Counted from the first letter of the stretch, positions 31,009 to 41,151 are shown. The stretch: 64,000 nucleotides of DNA from Phyllobacterium lublinensis (GCF_020164435.1 NZ_JAIUDQ010000006.1:226612-290611), one strand, 5' to 3'. Translations and numbers: made by a program. Notes: generated by a model from the sequence alone, not told the origin.

Positions 31009-31067
31009 CTCAGGCGGAGGAGATTGCGATGGATCGAATGGTCCATTATCAATCGTCTCCGCCTGAG
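31009..31067 (+). terminator. Long hairpin between glyA and nrdR (terminator or attenuator)
   Basis: Arms 31009-31033 and 31042-31067 pair over about 22 of 25 positions, starting CTCAGGCGGAGG against its complement, with an eight-base loop. The 3' arm is followed by CGCTTTTAT. It could terminate glyA transcripts or attenuate read-through into nrdR-ribDEH. Confidence 0.65.
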
Positions 31068-31128
31068 CGCTTTTATATCGTCGAAAAACACACTATCTTC
31101 ACCCAAATTGCGTTTGGAAAGCTGTTCA

Positions 31129-31611
31129 ATGCGTTGTCCCTACTGCCAGTCCGAAGACACTCAGGTGAAAGATTCCCGTCCCGCCGAGGATGGAGCGGTC
31201 ATTCGGAGGCGGCGCGTCTGTCCGGACTGTGGCGGACGCTTCACAACTTTCGAGCGCGTGCAGTTGCGCGATCTGCTGGTGGTCAAGAAAAGCGGCCGCA
31301 AGGTAGCATTCGATCGCGACAAGCTAATGCGTTCCGTTGAAATCGCCTTGCGCAAACGCCAGGTCGATCCGGAAAGGGTAGAGCGTGCCGTCTCGGGCAT
31401 TGTCCGCCAATTGGAAAGCTCCGGCGAACCCGAGGTATCATCCGATGAAATCGGCAGGCTGGTCATGGATGCCTTGAAGGGTATCGATGACATTGCCTAT
31501 ATCCGCTTTGCCTCCGTCTACCGCAACTTCCGTGAAGCCAAGGATTTTCACGACGTCATCGACGAGATTACGTCCGGCGACGTCTCGTCCGATCCTACCG
31601 AGAACCCGTAA
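31129..31611 (+). CDS. nrdR: Transcriptional repressor NrdR
   Basis: A 160-residue zinc-ribbon plus ATP-cone repressor of ribonucleotide reductase genes. The ribbon uses Cys3, Cys6 (MRCPYC) and Cys31, Cys34 ([12 protein letters not shown]). The ATP-cone follows from [16 protein letters not shown] to ASVYRNF. ATG 31129 starts exactly at the conserved MRCP. It lies five bases before ribD; this glyA-nrdR-ribD order is common in alphaproteobacteria. No complete NrdR box was found in front of it. Confidence 0.97.
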   Translation: MRCPYCQSEDTQVKDSRPAEDGAVIRRRRVCPDCGGRFTTFERVQLRDLLVVKKSGRKVAFDRDKLMRSVEIALRKRQVDPERVERAVSGIVRQLESSGEPEVSSDEIGRLVMDALKGIDDIAYIRFASVYRNFREAKDFHDVIDEITSGDVSSDPTENP

Positions 31612-31616
31612 GACCG

Positions 31617-32723
31617 ATGGCGGGGGCGGGGCAAGGCGCGCTTGATCGGCGCTTCATGGCGGCGGCTATCCGGCTGTCGCGCCAGCATCAGGGCTTGACC
31701 GGAACCAATCCTTCCGTTGCCACGCTCATTGTCAAAGACGGCGTGATCGTCGGGCGGGGCGTTACGGCAATCGGGGGGCGCCCGCATGCCGAGACGCAAG
31801 CGCTGCTCGAAGCCGGCGAAAGGGCAAGAGGGGCGACGGCCTATGTAACGCTCGAGCCCTGCGCCCATCATGGCCGGACGCCGCCTTGTGCGGATGCACT
31901 TGTTGTGGCCGGGATTACCCGCGTCGTTGCCGCTGCCCATGACCCCGACGATCGTGTGGCCGGTAAGGGTTATGCCATCCTGCGTGCCGGCGGTATCGAC
32001 CTGGAGACCAATGTTCTCGGCTCCGAGGCCGCCGACAATCTTGCGGGCTATTTGATTCGCTCTGCTAAGAAACGGCCGGAAGTGACTCTGAAACTTGCAC
32101 TTTCCAGCGATGGTTATATCGGTAGGGAAGGCGAAGGGCAGGTTTCGATCACCGGATCTGCATCCCGTTCGCAGGTTCATATGATGCGCGCCGAATCGGA
32201 CGCCATCCTGGTCGGCGTCGGAACCGTACTTGCTGATGATCCGCTACTGACATGCCGCCTGCCGGGGCTTGAGGACCGCTCGCCAATCCGCGTCGTCCTT
32301 GATAGCCGTCTCCGCCTGCCGCTCGACAGCGCCTTGGTCAAAAGCGCAAGCACCGTTCCCGTCTGGATTGCCGCAAGCGCCGCCGCTGAGCCGGCAAGGC
32401 GACACGCCCTGGTGGCAGCCGGCTGCCGAATCCTGGCGACGGAGACCGATTGCGGCGCGACGGCACTGCCGGAGTTGCTGGACGACCTGGCAGCACAGGG
32501 CATATCCACCGTGATGGTGGAAGGCGGCGCCAAGGTTGCAGGTTCGTTTTTAAACGAAGATTTGATTGATCGTATCGCGCTTTTCCAGGGTTCCGTTGCA
32601 ATTGGTAGTAGAGGCGGGGTTGCGGCGCCTGAGTTGCACTCCCATATCGCGCGTGGATTTCAATTGCGGCGCGAATATCGGTTCGGTGATGACCGGTATA
32701 ACGAATTTGTCAGAGTTCTTTAG
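31617..32723 (+). CDS. ribD: Bifunctional riboflavin deaminase/reductase
   Basis: A 368-residue enzyme doing the second and third steps of riboflavin synthesis. The N-terminal deaminase has the zinc motif HAE and LEPCAHHGRTPPC. The C-terminal reductase begins RPEVTLKLALSSDGYI and contains LVGVGTVLADDP and VMVEGGAKVAGSF. It lies between nrdR and ribE with short gaps, so it is part of the nrdR-rib-nusB operon. No FMN riboswitch is visible upstream. Confidence 0.96.
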   Translation: MAGAGQGALDRRFMAAAIRLSRQHQGLTGTNPSVATLIVKDGVIVGRGVTAIGGRPHAETQALLEAGERARGATAYVTLEPCAHHGRTPPCADALVVAGITRVVAAAHDPDDRVAGKGYAILRAGGIDLETNVLGSEAADNLAGYLIRSAKKRPEVTLKLALSSDGYIGREGEGQVSITGSASRSQVHMMRAESDAILVGVGTVLADDPLLTCRLPGLEDRSPIRVVLDSRLRLPLDSALVKSASTVPVWIAASAAAEPARRHALVAAGCRILATETDCGATALPELLDDLAAQGISTVMVEGGAKVAGSFLNEDLIDRIALFQGSVAIGSRGGVAAPELHSHIARGFQLRREYRFGDDRYNEFVRVL

Positions 32724-32732
32724 GGAAACACG

Positions 32733-33347
32733 ATGTTTACAGGAATTGTCACGGATATCGGCAGAGTTGGACAGGTAAGGCCGCTTAACGAAGGTGTCAT
32801 GCTCCGCGTTGAAACCGGATACGATCCGGAAACGATCGAGATCGGCGCATCCATCTCCTGTTCGGGTGTCTGCCTGACCGTCACGACCCTTCCCGAAAAG
32901 GGATCGAACGCCCGATGGTTCGAGGTCGAGGCATGGGAAGAAGCATTGCGCCTGACAACGATTGCAGGCTGGAAGACCGGAACGCGCATCAACCTGGAGC
33001 GCTCATTGAAGCTCGGCGACGAGATGGGTGGCCACCTTGTCTCGGGTCACATCGATGCAATGGCAGAGATCGTCAAGCGGGAGGACGAGGGCGATGCCGT
33101 TCGATTCACCTTGCGCGTGCCCCAGCACCTTGCGCGGTTCATTGCGCAAAAGGGCTCCGTGGCTTTGGATGGTACGTCCTTGACCGTCAACAGTGTCAAA
33201 GGCAATGAATTCGATGTGCTGCTCATTCGCCATTCGCTTGAGGTGACGACCTGGGGCGACCGTAAATCCGGTGACAAGGTGAATATCGAAATCGATCAGA
33301 TGGCAAGATACGCTGCGCGGCTTGCAGAATATCCGAAATCGGCCTAG
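32733..33347 (+). CDS. ribE: Riboflavin synthase alpha chain
   Basis: A 204-residue enzyme converting two 6,7-dimethyl-8-ribityllumazines into riboflavin and a pyrimidine by-product. Two lumazine-binding repeats are visible, each opening with a FTGIV-type or [10 protein letters not shown] segment. The N-terminal [10 protein letters not shown] is diagnostic. It is nine bases after ribD and 46 bases before ribH, in one operon. In some genomes this gene is called ribC. Confidence 0.96.
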   Translation: MFTGIVTDIGRVGQVRPLNEGVMLRVETGYDPETIEIGASISCSGVCLTVTTLPEKGSNARWFEVEAWEEALRLTTIAGWKTGTRINLERSLKLGDEMGGHLVSGHIDAMAEIVKREDEGDAVRFTLRVPQHLARFIAQKGSVALDGTSLTVNSVKGNEFDVLLIRHSLEVTTWGDRKSGDKVNIEIDQMARYAARLAEYPKSA

Positions 33348-33393
33348 GACCAGAACAGCGGCGGCGACGCCAGACCATTCCCTCGGAGCTATC

Positions 33394-33855
33394 ATGTCAA
33401 AAAACAAGGCGCAGGCGCCACATCTGCTGATCGTGGAAGCACGATTCTATGACGATCTGGCTGACGCCCTCCTGAATGGCGCCAAGATGGCGCTCGATGA
33501 GGCCAACGCCACCTATGATGTCGTTACGGTCCCCGGAGCCTTGGAAGTTCCTGCCGTCATTTCCTTTGCACTTGATGCTGCAGGCGATGGCAGAAAGGAA
33601 TATGATGGCTATGTGGCGCTCGGTACCGTCATTCGCGGCGAAACCTATCATTTCGATATCGTGGCCAATGAATCTTGCCGTGCCCTCATGGATCTTGCGG
33701 TTAACGAAAGCATTGCGATCGGAAACGGCATCCTGACAGTCGAGAATGATGACCAGGCATGGGCGCGGGCGCGTCGCGAGGAAGGGGACAAGGGTGGCTT
33801 TGCGGCACGGGCTGCGCTGACCATGATTGCCCTCAAGGAAAAACTTGGAGCCTGA
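33394..33855 (+). CDS. ribH: 6,7-dimethyl-8-ribityllumazine synthase
   Basis: A 153-residue lumazine synthase, the step before riboflavin synthase. Motifs include [15 protein letters not shown], the catalytic-histidine loop [17 protein letters not shown] and [11 protein letters not shown] 33394 has a GGAG site nine bases upstream, which rules out a longer start. It ends four bases before the nusB start, so the two are likely translationally linked. Confidence 0.96.
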   Translation: MSKNKAQAPHLLIVEARFYDDLADALLNGAKMALDEANATYDVVTVPGALEVPAVISFALDAAGDGRKEYDGYVALGTVIRGETYHFDIVANESCRALMDLAVNESIAIGNGILTVENDDQAWARARREEGDKGGFAARAALTMIALKEKLGA

Positions 33856-33859
33856 ACGA

Positions 33860-34363
33860 ATGCCTTCCGCCAAAGATGAGCAAAACCCAGTTGTGAAAAC
33901 CGCCAACAAGCGTGGCGTCGCTCGTCTGGCCGCTGTGCAGGCCCTTTATCAGATGGACGTCGCCGGTACCGGTGTGCTCGAGGTCGTCGCCGAATATGAA
34001 GCGCATCGCCTGGGCAAGGAGGTCGACGGCACGCAATATCTGGACGCCGACCCGCAGTGGTTTCGCGGTATTGTTTCCGGGGTTGTGGCCGACCAGACAT
34101 CCCTTGATCCAATGATCCGCCAGGCATTGATGGAAGACTGGCCATTGTCGCGGCTCGATTCGACGCTGCGCGCTATTCTGCGGGCCGGAATCTGGGAATT
34201 GAAGGATCGCGTCGACGTTCCGACTGCCGTCATTGTTTCCGAGTACGTCGATATCGCCAAGGCATTCTACACCGATGAGGAGCCCAAGATTGTCAATGCG
34301 GTCCTGGACCGGTTGGCATTCGAAATTCGCGGCGAGAGCAAGGGCAAGGGCCCAAGGCGCTAA
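33860..34363 (+). CDS. nusB: Transcription antitermination protein NusB
   Basis: A 167-residue helical protein that with NusE/S10 binds boxA RNA in rRNA antitermination. Family segments are [14 protein letters not shown] at the N-terminus, [16 protein letters not shown] in the middle and [25 protein letters not shown] near the C-terminus. The N-terminal extension of about 17 residues is usual in rhizobia. It is the last gene of the rib operon and is convergent with two small membrane-protein genes. Confidence 0.95.
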   Translation: MPSAKDEQNPVVKTANKRGVARLAAVQALYQMDVAGTGVLEVVAEYEAHRLGKEVDGTQYLDADPQWFRGIVSGVVADQTSLDPMIRQALMEDWPLSRLDSTLRAILRAGIWELKDRVDVPTAVIVSEYVDIAKAFYTDEEPKIVNAVLDRLAFEIRGESKGKGPRR

Positions 34364-34374
34364 TCAATCTACTG

Positions 34375-34491
34375 TCAACTGTCCCGCGGCTTGCGTCGCG
34401 CATTGCGGTCGATGATGTAGAAGCCAATCAGTCCAAAGAGCAGAGCGCTGACCGGTGCAATGAAGAAAGAAAGCATCTGCAGCGTTGCCAT
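34375..34491 (-). CDS. Small membrane protein, 38 residues
   Basis: The minus strand encodes MATLQMLSFFIAPVSALLFG, then a continuing hydrophobic helix and a basic tail (NARRKPRDS). An AGGA site sits about six bases before the ATG. One transmembrane helix with a positive cytoplasmic end is predicted. It overlaps the 3' end of the next small gene in another frame. Its function is unknown; the ribosome site and the clean single-helix layout support it being real. Confidence 0.55.
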   Translation of the reverse strand: MATLQMLSFFIAPVSALLFGLIGFYIIDRNARRKPRDS

Positions 34492-34709
34492 GGTCTAATC
34501 CTTGTTAGGAACGTGCTCGCCAAATAATGTAGTGTGAATGCTACGAGAACACAAACCGCACTAACAAATGAAAGAAACTGTGTCGGTCCGATCGGCCCAT
34601 TGAGACTCGATATAAGTGGAGCAGATCCGCCGACCGCAAATATCGCAATGCCCAATCCATTCAAGAACGTGGCAAACAATCTAATGCGCTCATTGTAGAT
34701 CAGATTCAC
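34428..34709 (-). CDS. Small membrane protein, up to 93 residues
   Basis: GTG at 34709 follows a strong AGGGGGG site. The first 65 residues (NERIRLFATFLNGLGIAIFAVG, then a second helix SFVSAVCVLVAFTLHYLA) look like a typical small two-helix rhizobial membrane protein. The last 25 residues (RPWQRCRCF...) are unlike a protein terminus and overlap the start of the 38-residue gene out of frame. A frameshift near 34495 or an overlapping gene pair are both possible. Its function is unknown. Confidence 0.5.
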   Translation of the reverse strand: MNLIYNERIRLFATFLNGLGIAIFAVGGSAPLISSLNGPIGPTQFLSFVSAVCVLVAFTLHYLASTFLTRIRPWQRCRCFLSSLHRSALCSLD

Positions 34710-34937
34710 ATCGCCCCCCTTCCCAACGGATCAGTATGATTGTGCACGATTTTCTGGCCGGAAATCCCTACTTTCGTCTGGCATTTTGCTCAATTTGCAA
34801 AAGACCTTGACGTTTTCGCATTTGCTTCGTTACTCCTAACACATACGGTCGCATTTCTGCCGGCCTGGCGGATCTCAGTGTGCCGTACCGAACCTGCCCG
34901 GGGAGGGGTTTTTCCGGTCATAATCTGAGGGAGTGGC

Positions 34938-37091
34938 ATGACAATACTGTTTCTGGTCATTGCCTGCGGTCTGCTGTCTATCGTCTACGCGGTCTGGGCC
35001 ACCAAGTCGGTGCTCGCTGCGGACCAGGGCAATGCACGCATGCAAGAAATCGCCGGTGCAATCCGCGAGGGCGCACAGGCCTATCTCACACGCCAATACA
35101 CCACGATTGCGATAGTTGGAGTCGTTGTGTTCATCGCCGTCTGGTTCCTTTTGTCGGGTACCGCAGCAATCGGCTTTATGATCGGCGCCGTTCTGTCGGG
35201 CCTTGCCGGTTTCATCGGCATGCATGTTTCGGTTCGCGCCAATGTACGCACCGCGCAGGCGGCTTCGCGCAGTCTGGCCGCTGGCCTTGAGATCGCGTTC
35301 AAGTCTGGCGCCATCACCGGCATGCTGGTCGCGGGCCTCGCCCTGCTTGGCGTGTCCGTCTACTACTGGGTCCTGACCGGTCCATTGGGCTATTCGCCTG
35401 CCGATCGCACCGTGATCGACGCCCTCGTTTCCCTCGGATTCGGCGCTTCCCTCATCTCGATTTTTGCCCGGCTCGGCGGCGGTATTTTCACCAAGGGCGC
35501 AGATGTCGGCGGCGACCTCGTCGGCAAGGTTGAAGCCGGAATTCCCGAGGACGATCCCCGCAATCCTGCAACCATCGCGGATAATGTCGGTGACAATGTC
35601 GGCGATTGCGCCGGCATGGCTGCCGACCTGTTCGAAACCTATGCGGTGACGATTGTTGCCACCATGGTTCTCGCCGCAATCTTCTTTGCTGGGGCGCCGA
35701 ACCTTGCCACCGTCATGCTCTATCCGCTGGCGATTTGCGGAGCCTGCATCATCACGTCGATCGCGGGCACTTTCTTCGTCAAGCTTGGCGCCAACAACTC
35801 CATCATGGGCGCCCTTTACAAGGGGCTCATCGTGACCGGACTCCTGTCCATCCTCGGTCTCGGCGCCGCAACGTCGATGACAGTCGGATGGGGCGAAGTC
35901 GGCACGGTAGGCGGCCAGGTGATAACGGGTACAAATCTCTTCATCTGCGGCCTCATCGGTCTCATCGTGACCGGCCTGATCGTGGTGATTACCGAATATT
36001 ATACCGGCACCAACAAGCGCCCGGTGAATTCGATCGCCCAGGCCTCGATCACCGGACATGGTACCAATGTGATCCAGGGGCTGGCGATTTCACTCGAATC
36101 GACGGCGCTTCCTGCGCTGGTGATTGTTGGTGGCATCATCTCGACCTACCAGCTTGCGGGGCTCTTCGGTACCGGCATTGCAGTTACTGCCATGCTGGGC
36201 ATCGCCGGCATGATCGTTGCGCTCGATGCGTTCGGTCCGGTCACTGACAATGCCGGTGGTATTGCTGAAATGTCGGGCCTTGATCCGGAAGTCCGCAAAT
36301 CGACGGACGCGCTTGACGCGGTAGGCAACACCACCAAGGCAGTGACGAAGGGCTACGCGATTGGATCTGCCGGTCTCGGTGCGCTGGTGCTGTTTGCAGC
36401 CTATGCAAACGATCTGCAGTTCTTCATCACCGAAGCCAACAAGGACGGGGCGACAGCGTTCCCCTATTTCAAGGGAATCGGTGCCGTTTCCTTCGAGCTG
36501 TCCAATCCGTATGTCGTGGCCGGCCTCATCTTCGGTGGCCTTATCCCGTACCTTTTCGGAGGCATCGCCATGACCGCCGTTGGCCGCGCGGCAGGTTCAG
36601 TTGTTGAAGAGGTGCGCCGGCAGTTCCGCGAAAAGCCGGGCATCATGCTTGGCACGGAACGACCGGATTATGCGCGGGCAGTGGACATCCTCACCCGTGC
36701 GGCGATCAAGGAAATGGTCGTTCCATCGCTGTTGCCGGTTCTGGCGCCCATCGTGGTGTATTTCGGTGTTCTTGTCATATCCGGATCCAAGGCATCGGCC
36801 TTCGCGGCGCTTGGCGCTTCATTGCTGGGCGTCATCATCAACGGCATCTTCGTTGCCATCTCGATGACGTCGGGCGGCGGCGCCTGGGACAACGCCAAGA
36901 AGTCCTTCGAGGATGGCTTTGTCGGCAAGGATGGAACGCGGCACCTCAAGGGGTCGGATGCACACAAGGCATCGGTCACCGGTGACACGGTCGGCGATCC
37001 CTACAAGGATACGGCAGGACCCGCTGTCAATCCGGCGATCAAGATCACGAACATCGTGGCCTTGCTCCTGCTCGCCGTGCTTGCACACTGA
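34938..37091 (+). CDS. hppA: Membrane-bound proton-translocating pyrophosphatase
   Basis: A 717-residue pump with about 16 membrane segments that couples pyrophosphate hydrolysis to proton export. The PPi/Mg site shows [37 protein letters not shown] and, near the C-terminus, GGAWDNAKK. The segment [10 protein letters not shown] has lysine (Lys467) where potassium-dependent enzymes have alanine, which places it in the K+-independent class. The ATG has a GGGAG site. About 230 bases separate it from the divergent small membrane genes. Confidence 0.97.
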   Translation: MTILFLVIACGLLSIVYAVWATKSVLAADQGNARMQEIAGAIREGAQAYLTRQYTTIAIVGVVVFIAVWFLLSGTAAIGFMIGAVLSGLAGFIGMHVSVRANVRTAQAASRSLAAGLEIAFKSGAITGMLVAGLALLGVSVYYWVLTGPLGYSPADRTVIDALVSLGFGASLISIFARLGGGIFTKGADVGGDLVGKVEAGIPEDDPRNPATIADNVGDNVGDCAGMAADLFETYAVTIVATMVLAAIFFAGAPNLATVMLYPLAICGACIITSIAGTFFVKLGANNSIMGALYKGLIVTGLLSILGLGAATSMTVGWGEVGTVGGQVITGTNLFICGLIGLIVTGLIVVITEYYTGTNKRPVNSIAQASITGHGTNVIQGLAISLESTALPALVIVGGIISTYQLAGLFGTGIAVTAMLGIAGMIVALDAFGPVTDNAGGIAEMSGLDPEVRKSTDALDAVGNTTKAVTKGYAIGSAGLGALVLFAAYANDLQFFITEANKDGATAFPYFKGIGAVSFELSNPYVVAGLIFGGLIPYLFGGIAMTAVGRAAGSVVEEVRRQFREKPGIMLGTERPDYARAVDILTRAAIKEMVVPSLLPVLAPIVVYFGVLVISGSKASAFAALGASLLGVIINGIFVAISMTSGGGAWDNAKKSFEDGFVGKDGTRHLKGSDAHKASVTGDTVGDPYKDTAGPAVNPAIKITNIVALLLLAVLAH

Positions 37092-37108
37092 CTGCAATCA
37101 CCCTTGCA

Positions 37109-37144
37109 TTGAAAAACCCACGAAACGCGTTTCGTGGGTTTTTT
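37109..37144. terminator. Bidirectional terminator between hppA and bamE
   Basis: AAAAACCCACGAAA, loop CGCG, TTTCGTGGGTTTTTT: a 14-bp stem with T-runs in both directions between convergent genes. Confidence 0.9.
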
Positions 37145-37167
37145 GCTTGGCAGAATAAGGAAGCTGC

Positions 37168-37680
37168 TTAAGCGGGCGGGCCACCCGCACCCAGCGTTGG
37201 CGGCTTGCCGACACCTTGCAGCAACTGACCAAGGAAGGAGAGATCCTTGCCGCCTGTCGGCGTGGTGCGCGAGATGAAGTCGAAGACCTTTCCATCCTGC
37301 AAACCGTAGTTGGAAATACTAGCGACCTTGCCGTCCTTGTCGAAGTACACGGCCAGAATTCGCCGCTCCGTCACCCTCGGATTCATGAACGCGACGGTGC
37401 GGTGGCGCTTTTGCGAAATATAATAGAAGACTTCATTGTCGAAGGTTGCCGTCGTCGAAGGGCTGCCAAGCGACAGCATGACCTGTTCGCGGCTGGAGCC
37501 CACAGGAACGAACTCGAGCGCCTTCTCGTCAAGCACATAGCCCTGGGTCAAGGTCTCGGATGGATTGAGATTGGCGGTGTTACAGCCGGCAAGTCCTGCG
37601 GCCAAAAGAAGGGTCCCGGCCAGAAGTAAATCCCGTGAACGATCGGTCTTGAAAATCCGCTGCAGCAACGACATCTCCAT
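37168..37680 (-). CDS. bamE: Outer-membrane assembly lipoprotein BamE
   Basis: A 170-residue lipoprotein of the SmpA/OmlA (BamE) family, a small subunit of the beta-barrel assembly machine. The lipobox LAAGLAGC puts the lipidated cysteine at residue 33. The mature domain has SREQVMLSLGSPSTTATFDNEVFYYIS, the typical BamE fold segment. ATG 37680 is preferred, with ATG 37674 as the alternative. It diverges from the bc1 chaperone gene. Confidence 0.93.
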   Translation of the reverse strand: MEMSLLQRIFKTDRSRDLLLAGTLLLAAGLAGCNTANLNPSETLTQGYVLDEKALEFVPVGSSREQVMLSLGSPSTTATFDNEVFYYISQKRHRTVAFMNPRVTERRILAVYFDKDGKVASISNYGLQDGKVFDFISRTTPTGGKDLSFLGQLLQGVGKPPTLGAGGPPA

Positions 37681-37793
37681 TTCAAATTGGGCGCAAGTCT
37701 TTCCCCGCCCGCAGAACTTCGGTAAACCACCTTGAAGTCCGATGCAACACGCCACTCGTGCTGTATGGAAGACTCAAGTTAAGGCACAACTCT

Positions 37794-38348
37794 ATGATTC
37801 TCAGTCTATTTAGCCGCAAGGCCAAGGCAAATGAGGCGATTACAACTGCCCTCTACGATGCGATCGTGGCAGCGGCGCGGCAACCGTTCTTTTATTCTGA
37901 CCTCGATGTACCGGATTCGCCATTGGGTCGCTATGAAATGCTTTCCCTGCATGTGTTTCTGTTCATTCGCCGCATCAAGGGGCGCACCCCGGCGTTGAAG
38001 TCGATTGGCCAAGAGGTTACCGATGAGTTCTTCCTGGACGTCGACCATTCGCTGCGTGAGCTCGGCATCGGCGATTCCGGCGTTCCAAAGCGCATGAAGA
38101 AGCTGGCGCGCATGTTCTACGGGCGCATCGAATCCTATGACAAGGCTCTGGATGAGAATGATTATACCGGGCTGGTTGCCGCGCTCGCCCGCAATATACG
38201 GCCCGACAATCAGGAGTGGCAGGGTGCCCAATCGCTTGGCAAGTACGTCCTCCTGGTGACGCGGCACCTTGAAGACCAGACAGATGATATGATTTCGGGT
38301 GGTAAGGTAACATTTCCTGATGCCGGATCTGCATTGGAGGAGGCGTGA
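37794..38348 (+). CDS. Ubiquinol-cytochrome c chaperone family protein (CBP3-like)
   Basis: A 184-residue homologue of mitochondrial Cbp3/UQCC1, thought to help assembly of cytochrome b in complex III. Family segments are RYEMLSLHVFLFIRRIKG, the FFLDVDHSLRELGIGD block and KRMKKLARMFYGRIESY. ATG 37794 gives the normal length. Its stop touches the DUF177 start (TGATG), so the two are co-translated, a pairing common in alphaproteobacteria. Confidence 0.9.
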   Translation: MILSLFSRKAKANEAITTALYDAIVAAARQPFFYSDLDVPDSPLGRYEMLSLHVFLFIRRIKGRTPALKSIGQEVTDEFFLDVDHSLRELGIGDSGVPKRMKKLARMFYGRIESYDKALDENDYTGLVAALARNIRPDNQEWQGAQSLGKYVLLVTRHLEDQTDDMISGGKVTFPDAGSALEEA

Positions 38349-38911
38349 TGACAAATAACGTGGATGGAGCGCTGAGCTTTCCCCTTTCGGTGCAAAGGCT
38401 CCCGCAAAAGGGTCTCAACGTGAAGATCGAGGCAAATGCCCGCGAACGCGAGGCGTTGCGCGACCTTCACGAGTTGCAGGATGTGAAATCCTTCAAGGCC
38501 GACCTGCAGATCGTGCCCTGGAAGAAGGACGGCGTTCGTGTTCGCGGCGAGGTCCATGCCGATATCGTCCAATCGTGCATCGTGACGCTGGAGCCTATAG
38601 ACGCAAGGGTCGACGCCGAAATTGACACGATTTTCGTTCCGGAGAATTCCCGCCTTGCGCGTCCGCCGCTTGATGAGAACGGCGAAATGGTCATCAGCGC
38701 GGACGGTCCTGACATACCGGAGACATTTTCCGGAGATATGCTGGATGCCGGTGCCATCGCCGAGGAGTTTTTCGAACTCGCAATCAATCCGTATCCGCGC
38801 AAGGAGGGCATTGAGGATGCCCCGCCCGTCGTCGTGCATTACGGGGATGACGATGCCGAGAAGCCGGAAAACCCGTTCGCAGCTTTGAAAGATTGGAAAC
38901 AGAAGACTTGA
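38348..38911 (+). CDS. DUF177 (YceD-family) protein
   Basis: A 187-residue DUF177 protein. In other bacteria the yceD gene lies in front of rpmF, plsX and fabH; here plsX and fabH follow but rpmF is not adjacent. The family region VRVRGEVHADIVQSCIVTLEPI shows the conserved single cysteine. The C-terminal tail is acidic. ATG 38348, one base overlapping the previous stop, is preferred to GTG 38345; GGAGG lies about six bases upstream. YceD proteins have been linked to ribosome or 23S rRNA handling, but no function is assigned here. Confidence 0.88.
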   Translation: MTNNVDGALSFPLSVQRLPQKGLNVKIEANAREREALRDLHELQDVKSFKADLQIVPWKKDGVRVRGEVHADIVQSCIVTLEPIDARVDAEIDTIFVPENSRLARPPLDENGEMVISADGPDIPETFSGDMLDAGAIAEEFFELAINPYPRKEGIEDAPPVVVHYGDDDAEKPENPFAALKDWKQKT

Positions 38912-38997
38912 TCCTTGAGACTTCCTGGGACTAGATGCTGGAGGGGGCGGTTCTCAAGACAATTCGGTTCGACTTGCGGTCAGCTGGCAGAAATATG

Positions 38998-39013
38998 TTG
39001 TACGCTCGTACAA
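38998..39013. promoter_or_regulatory. Perfect 16-bp palindrome upstream of plsX, candidate operator
   Basis: TTGTACGCTCGTACAA with 7-bp arms and a two-base centre lies 72 bases before the plsX start. No matching regulator is encoded nearby. Confidence 0.55.
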
Positions 39014-39085
39014 AATGACTATTTTCGCCGAGTCTTTTCAACGTACCCCCGCTTGCAGGCACTGACCAGGACAGGACAATCGAGA

Positions 39086-40171
39086 GTGATCAGAATTTCC
39101 ATTGATGCCATGGGCGGTGATTTCGGTCCTGAGATCGTCATCCCGGGCATGGCAACGGCGCTGGAGCGCCATCCTGACATCAGGTTTGTGATTTTCGGGC
39201 GAGAAGAACAGGTCAAGCCTGTGCTGGCCCACTACAAGGCTCTGGCCGACGCCTCGACATTCCATCATTGCGACGTGGCGGTGCGTATGGACGAGAAGCC
39301 CAGCCAGGCGCTGCGCAACGGCCGATGGAAATCGTCCATGTGGCGCGCCATCGAAGCCGTGAAGACCGGCGAAGCCGATGCCTGCGTCTCTGCAGGCAAC
39401 ACGGGCGCGCTCATGGCGATGTCGAAATTTTGCCTGCGCACGATGGCAAATGTCGAACGGCCTGCCATTGCCGGCATCTGGCCGACATTGCGGGGCGAGA
39501 GCATCGTCCTCGATATCGGGGCCAATATCGGTGCCGACGCCCAGCAGCTCGTTGATTATGCCGTGATGGGCGCTGCCATGGCGCGTTCACTTTTTGAGAT
39601 TGAGCGGCCCACCATCGGCTTGCTCAATGTTGGCGTCGAGGAAATCAAGGGACAGGATGACGTCAAAGATGCCGCCCGTATCCTGCGCGAAATTCCATTG
39701 CCGAGCTTGGAATATTTCGGTTTCGTCGAAGGAAACGACATCGGCAAGGGCACGGTCGACGTCGTCGTGACTGAAGGTTTTGCCGGCAATATCGCGCTCA
39801 AGGCCGCCGAAGGCACCGCAAAGCAGTTCGCACAATATCTGCGTGAAGCGATGGGCCGCACCTTGATGGCCAAGATAGGGTATATCTTTGCCAAGGGGGC
39901 CTTTGATCGCCTGCGCGAAAAGATGGATCCCCGCAAGACCAATGGCGGCGTCTTTCTCGGCTTGAACGGTGTTGTCATCAAAAGCCACGGCGGCACCGAC
40001 GCTTTGGGCTTTGCCTCTGCGATCGATGTGGGCTACGACATGGCCCACAACAAGCTTCTGGACAAGATCGCAGCCGATCTGACCCATTTTCACAAAAGCC
40101 CTGTCGGCGCGGCTTTCCAAGGTGAATCCGAGAGCGACGCAGAAGCCGAAACAGAACAACAGGAAAAGTAG
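39086..40171 (+). CDS. plsX: Phosphate acyltransferase PlsX
   Basis: A 361-residue enzyme making acyl-phosphate from acyl-ACP for phospholipid synthesis. Motifs are [13 protein letters not shown] at the start, [26 protein letters not shown] and [13 protein letters not shown]. The start is GTG 39086, giving [12 protein letters not shown]; no ATG is possible close by. The C-terminal acidic tail (after VGAAFQG) is typical of rhizobial PlsX. It is nine bases before fabH. A perfect palindrome lies in the upstream gap. Confidence 0.95.
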   Translation: MIRISIDAMGGDFGPEIVIPGMATALERHPDIRFVIFGREEQVKPVLAHYKALADASTFHHCDVAVRMDEKPSQALRNGRWKSSMWRAIEAVKTGEADACVSAGNTGALMAMSKFCLRTMANVERPAIAGIWPTLRGESIVLDIGANIGADAQQLVDYAVMGAAMARSLFEIERPTIGLLNVGVEEIKGQDDVKDAARILREIPLPSLEYFGFVEGNDIGKGTVDVVVTEGFAGNIALKAAEGTAKQFAQYLREAMGRTLMAKIGYIFAKGAFDRLREKMDPRKTNGGVFLGLNGVVIKSHGGTDALGFASAIDVGYDMAHNKLLDKIAADLTHFHKSPVGAAFQGESESDAEAETEQQEK

Positions 40172-40179
40172 AGTTTTAG

Positions 40180-41151
40180 ATGATCCGGTCCGTTGTAAAA
40201 GGTATAGGCGCAGCCAAGCCGGCGCGCCTTGTAAAGAACGCCGAACTTGAAGGTGTGGTTGAAACATCGGATGAATGGATCGTTCAGCGGACGGGTATCC
40301 GGCAGCGCTACATTGCCGGCGAGGGCGAGACCACGGCTTCACTCGGTGAGGCGGCGGCGCGGGCCGCACTCGACAATGCAGGCCTGACACCGGACGATAT
40401 CGATCTCATCATTCTGGCGACATCCACGCCGGACAACACGTTTCCTGCCTCGGCCGTTGATATCCAGGCGCGCCTTGGCATGACCCATGGTTTCGCGTTC
40501 GACATGCAGGCCGTCTGTTCAGGCTTCGTCTATGCGGTAACCACTGCTGACCTCTACATACGGGGCGGCATGGCCAAGCGTGTGCTCGTGATCGGCGCGG
40601 AAACGTTCTCGCGTATCCTTGACTGGAAGGACCGCACGACTTGCGTGCTCTTCGGCGATGGCGCGGGTGCATTGATCCTGGAAGCCAGCGAAGGACGCGG
40701 CCTTACCTCCGATCGCGGCGTGCTGACGGCCAATCTGCGCTCGGACGGATCGCACAAACAGAAGTTGTACGTAGACGGTGGACCATCCTCAACGCAGACT
40801 GTCGGGCATCTGCGCATGGAAGGCCGTGAGGTGTTCAAGCACGCCGTTGGCATGATCACCGACGTCATCGAAGCCTCATTTTCCGAGGCTGGAATTACAG
40901 CCGAAGATATCGATTGGTTCGTCCCCCACCAGGCCAACAAGCGCATCATCGACGCCTCTGCGAAGAAGCTCAACCTCGCCGAAGAAAAGGTCGTTATTAC
41001 GGTTGACCAACATGGAAATACATCAGCCGCTTCAGTACCCTTAGCTCTCGCAACCGCAGTAGCGGACGGTCGGATCAAACAAGGTGATTTGGTGCTTCTC
41101 GAAGCCATGGGTGGGGGCTTTACGTGGGGTGCAGTTCTGCTACGTTGGTAG
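40180..41151 (+). CDS. fabH: 3-oxoacyl-ACP synthase III
   Basis: A 323-residue KAS III, which starts fatty-acid synthesis by condensing acetyl-CoA with malonyl-ACP. The catalytic triad is visible: Cys113 (QAVCSGF), His250 (VPHQANKR) and Asn280 (HGNTSAAS). The length fits the family. It directly follows plsX, the standard plsX-fabH-ihfA order of alphaproteobacteria. Confidence 0.97.
   Translation: MIRSVVKGIGAAKPARLVKNAELEGVVETSDEWIVQRTGIRQRYIAGEGETTASLGEAAARAALDNAGLTPDDIDLIILATSTPDNTFPASAVDIQARLGMTHGFAFDMQAVCSGFVYAVTTADLYIRGGMAKRVLVIGAETFSRILDWKDRTTCVLFGDGAGALILEASEGRGLTSDRGVLTANLRSDGSHKQKLYVDGGPSSTQTVGHLRMEGREVFKHAVGMITDVIEASFSEAGITAEDIDWFVPHQANKRIIDASAKKLNLAEEKVVITVDQHGNTSAASVPLALATAVADGRIKQGDLVLLEAMGGGFTWGAVLLRW

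Noticed and set aside
30976..31128. FMN riboswitch in front of the riboflavin genes
   Set aside because: The expected conserved RFN segments are missing here and before ribE and ribH; only a simple long hairpin is present.
34875..36059. A 394-codon frame antisense to hppA
   Set aside because: Same shadow composition; hppA is unambiguous on the other strand.
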